Positions 33,337-40,617 of a stretch of 43,187 bases of DNA are shown piece after piece. Under the pieces are notes generated by a model, which was not told the origin of the DNA, did no database searches, and saw nothing but the letters and a program-made list of their open reading frames with translations. The stretch's first letter is position 1, and each line of letters begins with the position of its first letter. Origin of the DNA: Chloroflexota bacterium (GTDB lineage Bacteria; Chloroflexota; Dehalococcoidia; UBA2979); contig VXOS01000006.1 of NCBI GenBank assembly GCA_009839925.1, forward strand, positions 1 to 43,187, given 5' to 3'. Position numbers and translations under genes: made by a program.

Positions 33337-35817
33337 GTGAGCGAGCAGCTCGTCCCCGCGCCCGCCCTCCTCGAGGGCGTCACCGCCGTCGAGTACGGCG
33401 AGAGCGCCGCGATCGGCTTCGCCGGGCGGCTGCTTGCCGACCTCGGCGCGACGGTCACCAACATCGAGCCGCCCGGGGGCGATCGCACCCGCTTCGAGGG
33501 CTACAGCGCCCCGGGCGCGGAAGCTTCCGCGCTCTTCGCCTACGCCAACGCCGGCAAGCGCAGCGTCGTCGTCGACGAGACGACGGCGGAGGGGCGGGAC
33601 GAGCTGGCGCGGCTGCTGGCGAGCGCCGAGATCGTGATCGACGCGCACGCGGCGAGCCACTGGCGCGAGCTGGGGCTGGACTTCGACGCGCTGCCGGGCA
33701 GCGGGCGCTGCCGCCTCGCGGTCTCCGTGACGCCGTTCGGGCGCTTCGGCGAGCGCGCCGAGTGGGCGGCCACGCACCTCACCGCGCACCACACGGGCGG
33801 CGAGTCCTACGCCTTCCCCGGCGGCCTCAGCTGGCTGCGCTACCCGGACCGCGAGCCGGTGCGCGTGCCCGGCCGCGTCGCCGAGTTCGACGCGGGCACG
33901 GCGGCCGGCCTCACGATGCTCGGCTGGCTCGCCGGCGACCGCGAGCCGGCCGTGGTGGAGCTGAGCTGGCAGGAAGCGGCGATCGCGCTGAGCCGCCAGG
34001 ACATCGTGAAGTGGCCCAACGACGGCTTCATCGACAACCGCGCGACACGCCAGATCCCCGTGCTCGGCCTCGTCGAGTGCCGCGACGGCTGGGTGGAGAT
34101 CTACCCGTCCGAGCAGCACATGTGGGAGCGCCTCGTCCTCGCCGTCGGCGACCCGGAGTGGGCGCACACGCTCGGCGAGACCGCCGACGACCGCATCAAG
34201 CACACCGGCGAGCTCAACGACCTCTTCGCCGTCTGGCTCAAGGAGCGCACCAAGGCCGAGGTCTACGAGGCCCTGCGCAAGCACGGCGTGCCCGGCGGAC
34301 CGGTGCGCACGATGCAGGACATCTACGAGTCCGATCAGATGCGCTTCCGTGACTTCTTCCACGGCGTCGCCTACCCCGACGACGAGCCTCGGGACGTGCC
34401 CGGCCACCCCTACATCGTGCGCGAGGCGCACGGCGGGGCCGACGACCGCGCCTGGCGGCCGGGTCCGCGTGGCGCGGCGGCGCCCCGGCTCGGCGCGGAC
34501 ACCGCCGAGACGCTTGCGGCCCTCGACGGCGAACGCGCTCCGGCGGTCCGCTCCGGCGTACCCGCGCCCGAGCAGACCGAAACCCCGGCGCGGCCGATCG
34601 ACTGGCTCAAGGGCAAGCGCATCGTCGACCTCACCTGGTACCAGGCGGGGCCCTACGGAAACATGATCCTCGCCTCGCTCGGCGCCGAGGTCGTGAAGGT
34701 CGAGAGCCTCGGCCGCACCGACCCGTTCCGCAAGGCGCGCCGCCTCAAGACCGTCATGCTCGACGAGTTGAAGCACGGCGACTGGGTCGACACCGGCTAC
34801 CGCTTCAACGAGGTCAACATGGGCAAGCAGAGCGTCCAGGTGGACCTCGCCCACGAGCGCGGGCGCGAGATCGTGCGCGAGCTGGTCGCCGGCGCGGACG
34901 TGATCATCGAGAGCTTCCGGCCGGGCGCGGTGACGCGCCTCGGCCTCGGCTTCGACCGGCTGATCGAGGTCAACCCGCGCATCGTCATGCTTTCGCTCTC
35001 GGCCAACGGCGAGACGGGGCCGGACGGGCACATGCCCGGCTACGCCGCCGTCTTCGGCGCGACCTCCGGCATGTCCGGCCTCAGCGGCTACGACGTGAGC
35101 ACCCCGAGCGAGTACCGCGGCCCGCTCGACCAGCGCGTCGGCACCTCGGTCGCCCTCGCGGCGATCGTCGGGCTGATGGCGCGCGACCACTCGGACAGCG
35201 CCGTGCTGATCGACTTCGCCGCCTCCGAGGTGGGGACGACGCTGGTCGGCGACCAGCTCATGGAGTGGCAGCTGCGGGGGACGGTCGACGAGCCGATGGG
35301 CAACCACCACCCGGTGCTCGCGCCGCACAACTCCTACGAGTGCGAGGACAGCGATCGGCCGGGCTGGGTGGTGCTCGCCGTCGAGCATGACGAGCAGTGG
35401 CGGCGGCTCGCCGCGCACATCGGCGACTGGCGGCTCGACGCCAGCTGGGACCAGCAGGCGCGCAAGGCGCAGGAGCCCGCGATCGACGCGGCGATCGCCG
35501 ACTGGGCGCGCGGCCGCAAGCGCGAGGAGCTGGTCGCCGAGCTGCAGTCGCTCGGCGTCGCGGCCTCGCCGAGCATGAACGTGCGCGACCTCTACGAAGA
35601 CGCGCACGTCCGCCAGCGCGGCATGTGGACCCGCGTCGACCACGCCCGCCTCGGCGACATCGAGGTGCTCTCGATGCCCTGGCTCGTCAACGGCGCGCGC
35701 CCGGTGATGCACCCGGCACCGGCGCTCGGCCAACACAACGACTACGTCTACCGCGAGATCCTCGGCCTCAGCGCGGAGGAGCAGGCCACCCTCGCCGCCT
35801 CCGGGGTGGCGTACTAG
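33337..35817 (+). CDS. CaiB/BaiF-family CoA-transferase, two domains fused
   Basis: GTG 33337 gives 826 residues; the track start at 33295 lies inside the dehydratase gene. Two class III CoA-transferase modules are joined. The first (about 1-400) has GRLLADLGATVTNIEPPGGDRTR, the second (about 420-826) LASLGAEVVKVESLGRTDPFRK. A plausible catalytic Asp occurs in each (EFDAGTAAG and PLDQRVGTS). These enzymes move CoA between carboxylic acids and normally form interlocked dimers of about 400-residue chains, so a tandem fusion makes one chain equivalent to a dimer. A Pro/Ala-rich linker joins the halves near 400-420. Donor and acceptor acids are unknown. Confidence 0.9.
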   Translation: MSEQLVPAPALLEGVTAVEYGESAAIGFAGRLLADLGATVTNIEPPGGDRTRFEGYSAPGAEASALFAYANAGKRSVVVDETTAEGRDELARLLASAEIVIDAHAASHWRELGLDFDALPGSGRCRLAVSVTPFGRFGERAEWAATHLTAHHTGGESYAFPGGLSWLRYPDREPVRVPGRVAEFDAGTAAGLTMLGWLAGDREPAVVELSWQEAAIALSRQDIVKWPNDGFIDNRATRQIPVLGLVECRDGWVEIYPSEQHMWERLVLAVGDPEWAHTLGETADDRIKHTGELNDLFAVWLKERTKAEVYEALRKHGVPGGPVRTMQDIYESDQMRFRDFFHGVAYPDDEPRDVPGHPYIVREAHGGADDRAWRPGPRGAAAPRLGADTAETLAALDGERAPAVRSGVPAPEQTETPARPIDWLKGKRIVDLTWYQAGPYGNMILASLGAEVVKVESLGRTDPFRKARRLKTVMLDELKHGDWVDTGYRFNEVNMGKQSVQVDLAHERGREIVRELVAGADVIIESFRPGAVTRLGLGFDRLIEVNPRIVMLSLSANGETGPDGHMPGYAAVFGATSGMSGLSGYDVSTPSEYRGPLDQRVGTSVALAAIVGLMARDHSDSAVLIDFAASEVGTTLVGDQLMEWQLRGTVDEPMGNHHPVLAPHNSYECEDSDRPGWVVLAVEHDEQWRRLAAHIGDWRLDASWDQQARKAQEPAIDAAIADWARGRKREELVAELQSLGVAASPSMNVRDLYEDAHVRQRGMWTRVDHARLGDIEVLSMPWLVNGARPVMHPAPALGQHNDYVYREILGLSAEEQATLAASGVAY

Positions 35818-35855
35818 GGGCTGACTGCATAGCCCCGCTGGACTATGGCCGGGGC
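35817..35855 (+). terminator. Alternative hairpins directly after the CoA-transferase stop
   Basis: GGGGCT (35817-35822), overlapping the stop codon, pairs with AGCCCC (35831-35836). The latter can instead pair as GCCCCG with CGGGGC (35850-35855). The two stems exclude each other, as in an attenuator. No T tract follows either, so termination is uncertain. Confidence 0.35.
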
Positions 35856-35873
35856 CGCCTATACCTTGGACCG

Positions 35874-35966
35874 CGCTCGGCACGAGCAAGTCACGGAAGC
35901 CGATTCTGAGCCGGGGGCCCGCGCGCCTCCCTGCGGCTCGACTTCCGTGTCCTCTCGTGCCGAGCG
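35874..35966 (+). ncRNA. Candidate structured RNA: 93-nt long hairpin
   Basis: CGCTCGGCACGAG (35874-35886) and CTCGTGCCGAGCG (35954-35966) are perfect 13-bp complements. After a small internal loop, CACGGAAG (35892-35899) pairs perfectly with CTTCCGTG (35942-35949), with CGA/TCG beyond one mismatch. The tip can form GAGCC/GGCTC (35908-35912/35935-35939). A TATACC at about 35861 could be its -10. It lies 32 bases upstream of the next ATG, so it may be a 5' leader element, a free small RNA or a transcript end. It does not contain the conserved SRP RNA loop. Confidence 0.5.
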
Positions 35967-35998
35967 GGCCAGCCGGTCTGCCGTAGGGGGGCATCAGC

Positions 35999-36436
35999 AT
36001 GCGGAAGTTTCTCAAGTGGATCGCGATCGGCTTCGGCGGGCTGGTTGTCCTCGCCATCGTCCTCGCCGCAGTCTCGCCGCCGCCTGAGGACTCGCCGCCC
36101 GCTCAGGGCGCGCAGCCCACTGTAGCGCCGACCTCGAAACCGACCCCGAGGCCAACGCCGCGTCGCACGCCAACGCCTACGGTCGAGGACTGCTTCAACG
36201 CGTGGGACGGCAACCTAGACGCGCTGGAGGATCTGGTGCGCCCGCTGCTCAACGACGAGGGCTCGATGCAGACGCACGAGACGCGCTTCAGCTCCGAGCC
36301 CGACGCGGCTGGCTATCACAGCGTGCGGATGGAGTACAGCGCGCACAACGCCTTCGGGGCGCGGATCAAGACCTACGCCTACGGGCGCGTCCACTGGCGG
36401 ACGTGCCACGTGGTCCTCGTCGATCCAGGCTTCTGA
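35999..36436 (+). CDS. Secreted or membrane-anchored small protein with P/T-rich linker
   Basis: This 145-residue protein has an N-terminal hydrophobic signal or anchor (residues 8-27), a Pro/Thr-rich spacer (about 28-60), and a compact C-terminal domain starting VEDCFNAWDGNLDALED. Two cysteines (Cys64 and one near 138, in RTCHVVLVDPG) could form a disulfide outside the cell. The start ATG 35999 has AGGGGGG eight bases upstream. The C-terminal domain looks like a conserved module with NDEGSMQTHETRF, but I cannot name the family. It follows the long hairpin immediately. Confidence 0.68.
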   Translation: MRKFLKWIAIGFGGLVVLAIVLAAVSPPPEDSPPAQGAQPTVAPTSKPTPRPTPRRTPTPTVEDCFNAWDGNLDALEDLVRPLLNDEGSMQTHETRFSSEPDAAGYHSVRMEYSAHNAFGARIKTYAYGRVHWRTCHVVLVDPGF

Positions 36437-36476
36437 GCCACCGCAGGGGTCGTACGCCTTGTCCGCGATCAGCCCC

Positions 36477-36482
36477 TAGGCT
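36477..36482 (+). promoter_or_regulatory. -10 element and leaderless start of the 36489 gene
   Basis: CCCTAGGCTCCTGGCATG has TAGGCT six bases before the ATG, so transcription and translation probably begin at the same base. There is no Shine-Dalgarno sequence. Confidence 0.42.
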
Positions 36483-36488
36483 CCTGGC

Positions 36489-36698
36489 ATGAGGAACACA
36501 CCGCGCGACGAGGACGGCTACCTGCGCGCCATCGCCGCGACGCTGACGGAGTGGAACTCGCCCGAGGACGAGGACGCCTGGGGCGATGAAGCGCTGGATG
36601 AGCAGCGCTCAGCATCGGAGCAGGAGCCTGCGCCGAGCGGGAACCTCGCGCCCCTCGGTGTCGATCCGGAGCTGCCGGGCCGCAGGCCGCCACAGTAG
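36489..36698 (+). CDS. Small acidic hypothetical protein, probably leaderless
   Basis: This 69-residue protein begins MRNTPRDEDGYLRAIAATLTEWNSPEDEDAWGDEAL. The 'L-x-E-W-x-S-P-E-D-E-x-A-W' pattern resembles small acidic proteins of unknown function that I recall from other GC-rich bacteria, some near toxin-antitoxin genes. The C-terminus is Pro/Gly-rich and unlikely to be folded. The promoter placed exactly six bases before the ATG is the main evidence that it is real. A role as an orphan antitoxin-like protein is only a guess. Confidence 0.5.
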   Translation: MRNTPRDEDGYLRAIAATLTEWNSPEDEDAWGDEALDEQRSASEQEPAPSGNLAPLGVDPELPGRRPPQ

Positions 36699-36729
36699 GC
36701 CCGCCTGCAAGACGCTCGCGCCCTCGCCA

Positions 36730-37362
36730 TCAATCCTTCGTTCGGGTGCCCTCCGGTTGCATCTCGTACGGACTGAACGTGTAGACGTGAACGTTATCGT
36801 CGCGCTCTTCCTGCATGTGGACCAAGAACATGTTCGGATTGTCGAGAACACGCACGGTGTGTGAGTTGAGCAGATTGATGATCTGGTCCATCCACTGATG
36901 CGCCATCGACATGTGCTCGTCGTAGTCGACCGGGCTCGCCAACGGATTGCTAGCGTGCAGTATCCCTCCCAAGCGACCGTACACCTCCCCAAAGGCGTCC
37001 TCTGTCAGGAAGTCGCCGGCGCGGTCCTTGATCTCCGACTTGACGATGCCTTCTCCGGGGATCTCGACAACTGGCCTCGGATAGAAGTCAGGGTTTATCC
37101 TTCCCAACTCCTTGAGTATGTCCCCGGCGTTCCAAGCGCTCCTCAAGGCACGCAGCGACTTCGACCAGCGATCTTTGTTCGCCACCAGAGAACCGAGGGC
37201 GACGAGTTCGAGAATCATGCGTATCTGCAAACACGCGGACTCAACCGCAGTCGGCTTGTAGAGTGCCCGCTGTGGCTCCCGCAGGAATAGCTGCGCCACG
37301 TCCGTGCGCCGCTTTACCTCCATCATCAGTTCCGTGTACTTGTCAATGTCTAGATCGGACAT
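36730..37362 (-). CDS. Hypothetical protein, codon-atypical accessory gene
   Basis: This 210-residue, mostly helical soluble protein begins MSDLDIDKYTELMMEVKRRTD. Its helix VESACLQIRMILELVALGSLVAN and the later YGRLGGILHASNP recall helical accessory proteins with an R-to-H spacing, as in HEPN-like folds, but the match is weak. Codon use is far less GC-biased than in the surrounding genes (many AT-ending codons), which suggests recent transfer. It stands alone, with a promoter overlapping the stop of the epimerase gene. Function unknown; an accessory or defence role is possible. Confidence 0.65.
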   Translation of the reverse strand: MSDLDIDKYTELMMEVKRRTDVAQLFLREPQRALYKPTAVESACLQIRMILELVALGSLVANKDRWSKSLRALRSAWNAGDILKELGRINPDFYPRPVVEIPGEGIVKSEIKDRAGDFLTEDAFGEVYGRLGGILHASNPLASPVDYDEHMSMAHQWMDQIINLLNSHTVRVLDNPNMFLVHMQEERDDNVHVYTFSPYEMQPEGTRTKD

Positions 37363-37419
37363 CCTGGACTTCCCTCAACCATCGCTTCGAGACGACGCTG
37401 TCTCACGACCAACTGATCA

Positions 37420-37425
37420 AGTCTA
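37420..37425 (-). promoter_or_regulatory. -10 element for the 36730-37362 gene
   Basis: The minus strand reads GGTAGACTTG, giving TAGACT about 58 bases before the ATG. The first three bases of the hexamer are the TAG stop codon of the upstream epimerase gene. Confidence 0.38.
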
Positions 37426-38385
37426 CCGCCCCGTCACGTCCGGCGCGCTGCGGATGCGCTCGATGTAGTCCGCCAGGCCGGTCTCGATGGTGTAGCGGGG
37501 GGCAAAGCCCAGCTCCTCGCGGATCAGGGTGTTGTCCATCAGCTGGCCGACGTGCGCCGGGCGCTCGCTGACCTCGATGCGGGCGTCCGGGAGGAGACGG
37601 CGCAGCTCGGCGGTGTAGTCGCCGATCGGGCGCTGCTCGGCGCGCATGTTGTAGGCGCGGTGCGGCGGGTTCACGGCCATGACAGCCAGCCACCACGCCT
37701 CTGCCGCGTCGGCGGCGTAGCACCAGTCCGCCAGCTGCGAGCCCGGCGGCATCGTGATCGGCTCGCCGCGCACCGCCAGCTCGGTCAGCGCCATGTAGTG
37801 CGGCAGATCGCGCACGTGCACCAGCCCCGAGGCGAACGATCCTCGCCAGGCCCGCCCCAGCCCGAACACGGAGCAGGGCCGCAGGCTCACGATCTCCATG
37901 CCGTGCTCGTCGTTGTACACGTCGGCCAGGTGCTCGCTCCACAGCTTGCAGGCCCCGTAGAGGCTGTCCGGCCGCTTCGGGTCGTCCTCGTGCAGCGAGG
38001 TGGACTCGTGCGGGCCGTAGACGGCGAGCGAGCTGGCGTTGACGACGCGCACGATGCCGTGCAGCCGCGCCGTCTCGAAGACGTTCGCCGTGCCCATCGT
38101 CTGCACCCGTGCGTAGGGCACGATCTTCTCGGGCTCCGGTCCGCCCACCCCGAAGGCGAGGTGCACCACCCGCTCGACGCGATGGCGGTCCAGCGCCGCC
38201 AGCAGCTCCTGCGGCTCCAGCACGTCGCCCTCGACAACGCTGACGCGGTCCTCGATGCCCTGCAGCTTGCGCGGGTCCGGGTAGCGGTCGAAGAGCACGA
38301 CGTCCTCGACGCCCTTCTCGAGCAGCAGGTGGCGCGCGAGGTAGGAGCCCAGGAAGCCGGTCCCGCCGGTGATCATGATCGACAT
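37423..38385 (-). CDS. NAD-dependent epimerase/dehydratase (extended SDR)
   Basis: This 320-residue extended short-chain dehydrogenase has the NAD-binding ITGGTGFLGSYLARHL (4-19) and Asp33-type acidic residue (VLFDRYPD). The catalytic YGACK lies in mid-protein, with an upstream NASSLAVYG supplying the Ser. The C-terminal half holds the substrate domain. Relatives act on sugar nucleotides such as UDP-glucose, but no sugar operon is present here, so the substrate is open. It is divergent from the acyl-CoA dehydrogenase gene. Confidence 0.87.
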   Translation of the reverse strand: MSIMITGGTGFLGSYLARHLLLEKGVEDVVLFDRYPDPRKLQGIEDRVSVVEGDVLEPQELLAALDRHRVERVVHLAFGVGGPEPEKIVPYARVQTMGTANVFETARLHGIVRVVNASSLAVYGPHESTSLHEDDPKRPDSLYGACKLWSEHLADVYNDEHGMEIVSLRPCSVFGLGRAWRGSFASGLVHVRDLPHYMALTELAVRGEPITMPPGSQLADWCYAADAAEAWWLAVMAVNPPHRAYNMRAEQRPIGDYTAELRRLLPDARIEVSERPAHVGQLMDNTLIREELGFAPRYTIETGLADYIERIRSAPDVTGR

Positions 38386-38431
38386 CGCGCACCTCCGCTC
38401 CGGGCCGTCTCGTCACTAGCCTGCGAGGCGC

Positions 38432-38437
38432 TAAGAT
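38432..38437 (+). promoter_or_regulatory. -10 element for the acyl-CoA dehydrogenase operon
   Basis: GGCGCTAAGATACC gives TAAGAT, about 65 bases before the ATG at 38502. The ATG itself has GGAGG upstream. Confidence 0.42.
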
Positions 38438-38501
38438 ACCGGCGCGCCGCGCCACACGCCGCGCGGCGCCCTCGCTGCCCGACGCAACCGCTGGAGGAAC
38501 G

Positions 38502-39728
38502 ATGGACTGGGAAGACACGACCGAGCAGGCCGCGTTCCGCGCCGAGGTGCGCCAGCTGATCGACGAGCGCCTCCCCGAGTGGTACCGCGAGCGCACGCGC
38601 CTCGGCATCGAGCACGGCCCCGAGGGCGGCTGGGTCGCGGATCGCGCCTCCGGCGAGCCGGAGCGCGTGGCCGCGGCCACCGAGTGGACCGAGGCGCTCG
38701 CCGAGCGCGGCTGGTTCGCGCCGCACTGGCCGGAGGAGTACGGCGGCGGCGGCCTCAGCTCGATGGAGCAGTTCATCTTCAAGCAGGAGGTCGCCGAGGC
38801 GGCAGCGCCCGACGTCGGCGGGCAGGGCGTCAGCATGCTCGGCCCGACGATCATCGTGCACGGTTCCGAGGAGCAGAAGTCGGCCTACCTGCCCGGCATC
38901 CTCAGCGGCGAGTTCCTCTGGGCGCAGGGCTACTCCGAGCCGGGCGCCGGCTCCGACCTCGCCTCGCTCGCCACGCGCGCCGTGCGCGACGGCGACGAGT
39001 TCGTGATCAACGGGCAGAAGATCTGGACCTCCAACGCACACCACGCCGACGCGCTGTTCGCGCTCGTGCGCACCGACCCGGACGCGCCGAAGCACCGAGG
39101 CATCAGCTTCATGCTGATCGACGACATCCACACGCCGGGCCTCAGCGTGCGGCCGCTGATCAACATGGCCTGGGAGCACGGCTTCAACGAGACCTTCTTC
39201 GAGAACGTGCGCGTCCCCGCCAGCAACGTCCTCGGCGAGGAGAACCGCGGCTGGTACGTCGGCATGACGCTGCTGGACTTCGAGCGCTCGAACATCTCAG
39301 AGGCCGTGCGCATCCGCCGCTACATCCGCCGCCTGGTGCGCGACGCCACCTCGGGCCCGGCCAGCGCCTACGCGCGCCGCGTCGGCACGCTGCGCCACGA
39401 GGTCGCCGACCGCTTCATCGAGACGGAGGTCTGCCAGAACTTCTCGTTCCGCGTGATCTCGATCCAGAACGCGGGGATGATCCCGAACTACGAGGCCTCG
39501 ACCTCGCGCATGTTCATGGTCGAGCTGGACCAGCGCACGGCGCGCACCGGGGCGAAGGTGTTCGGGCTCTACTCGAACCTCTGGGATCCCGAGGACGAGC
39601 GAACGCCCTCGATGGGCCTGTTCACGCTGCGCTACGTGACGACGATCTCGCGCACGATCGCCGGCGGCTCGTCGGAGATCCAGCGCACGATCATCGCCAC
39701 GCGCGGCCTCGGCCTGCCGCGCAGCTAG
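38502..39728 (+). CDS. Acyl-CoA dehydrogenase
   Basis: This 408-residue flavoprotein shows all three domains. They are an N-terminal helical domain with HWPEEYGGGGLS, a middle beta domain with QGYSEPGAGSDLASLATRA and KIWTSNAHHAD, and a C-terminal helical domain ending AGGSSEIQRTIIATRGLGLPRS. It introduces an alpha-beta double bond into acyl-CoA and passes electrons to an electron-transfer flavoprotein. The chain-length preference is not evident. The next gene starts seven bases after the stop, so it forms an operon with the hydrolase and probably the MFS exporter. Confidence 0.93.
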   Translation: MDWEDTTEQAAFRAEVRQLIDERLPEWYRERTRLGIEHGPEGGWVADRASGEPERVAAATEWTEALAERGWFAPHWPEEYGGGGLSSMEQFIFKQEVAEAAAPDVGGQGVSMLGPTIIVHGSEEQKSAYLPGILSGEFLWAQGYSEPGAGSDLASLATRAVRDGDEFVINGQKIWTSNAHHADALFALVRTDPDAPKHRGISFMLIDDIHTPGLSVRPLINMAWEHGFNETFFENVRVPASNVLGEENRGWYVGMTLLDFERSNISEAVRIRRYIRRLVRDATSGPASAYARRVGTLRHEVADRFIETEVCQNFSFRVISIQNAGMIPNYEASTSRMFMVELDQRTARTGAKVFGLYSNLWDPEDERTPSMGLFTLRYVTTISRTIAGGSSEIQRTIIATRGLGLPRS

Positions 39729-39735
39729 GAGGCGC

Positions 39736-40596
39736 ATGCCGTTCGTCGAGCGCCCCGATGGCGCACGCATCCACTACCAGACCTGGGGGCCGGAGGACGG
39801 CGCCACGCCGCTGCTGCTGATCGCGCCGGGCGGGGTGCGCTCCGAGATCGGCTTCTGGCACCGCGGCGAGATCGACCCGACGCGTGAGTTCGCGGACGAG
39901 CGCATGGTGATCGGCATGGACCAGCGCCACGCCGGGGAGAGCTGGGACGCACCGCTCGAGTTCTCCTACGAGCTCGCACTCGGCGACCAGCTCGCCGTCC
40001 TCGACGCGCTCGGCGTCGAGCGCGCGCACGTGATGGGCGGCTGCATCGGCGTCGCCTACCTGCTGCGCATGGTCCGCGATGCGCCCGAGCGCGTCGCCTC
40101 GGGGATCGGGCAGAACCCGGTGGGCATCGACCACACGAACTCGCGCGAGACGTTCATGGACATGTTCCGCCCGACGGTCGCACTCGCGCGCGCCGAGGGC
40201 ATGGCGGCCGTGGTCGCGAGCGCCCTCGAGGATCCGCAGTTCGTCACCAACAACGACGGCGGGCCGTTCTCCCGCCGCATCGAGGCCGACCCCGGCTTCC
40301 GCGACGCGCTCACGGCGATGCCGCCCGAGGACTACGTCGCGACGGTCGAGCGGGTCGGCGACGCCTACTGGCCGGACGACCCGCCTTACTTCACGGTCCG
40401 CGAGGAGTGGCTGCGCGGCTGCCCGGCGCCGCTGCTGATCCTGCCCGGCAGCGACCCGTTCCACCCCACCTCGATCGCCGAGCGGATCTGCGACGAGGCC
40501 CCCCACGCCCATTGCCTCGCCGTCGACTGCCGCGCCCCGGCCAACCTCCCGGCCACCCTCGAGGAGATCCGCGCCTTCCTCCGCGCGCACTCGTAG
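39736..40596 (+). CDS. Alpha/beta-hydrolase with Cys nucleophile elbow
   Basis: This 286-residue alpha/beta-hydrolase has an oxyanion-type motif in IAPGGVRSEIG. Its nucleophile elbow reads Gly-Gly-Cys103-Ile-Gly, so cysteine replaces the usual serine. A candidate acid is Asp240 (LPGSDPFHP). Where the catalytic histidine normally lies, just before the last helix, the sequence reads CRAPANLPATLEEI with no histidine. It may therefore use an altered mechanism or be a binding protein. It lies between the acyl-CoA dehydrogenase and the MFS gene, with 7- and 21-base gaps, suggesting a shared pathway. Confidence 0.82.
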   Translation: MPFVERPDGARIHYQTWGPEDGATPLLLIAPGGVRSEIGFWHRGEIDPTREFADERMVIGMDQRHAGESWDAPLEFSYELALGDQLAVLDALGVERAHVMGGCIGVAYLLRMVRDAPERVASGIGQNPVGIDHTNSRETFMDMFRPTVALARAEGMAAVVASALEDPQFVTNNDGGPFSRRIEADPGFRDALTAMPPEDYVATVERVGDAYWPDDPPYFTVREEWLRGCPAPLLILPGSDPFHPTSIAERICDEAPHAHCLAVDCRAPANLPATLEEIRAFLRAHS

Positions 40597-40617
40597 CGGC
40601 CGGCGGGCGCGCAGCGC

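Noticed and set aside
35874-35966. SRP (4.5S) or 6S RNA as the identity of the long hairpin
   Set aside because: The conserved SRP loop (GGAAGGAAGC-type) is absent, and the length and internal loops do not fit 6S RNA.
33160-36057. 965-aa minus-strand ORF opposite the CoA-transferase
   Set aside because: It is antisense to a well-supported enzyme and shows only shadow-frame composition.
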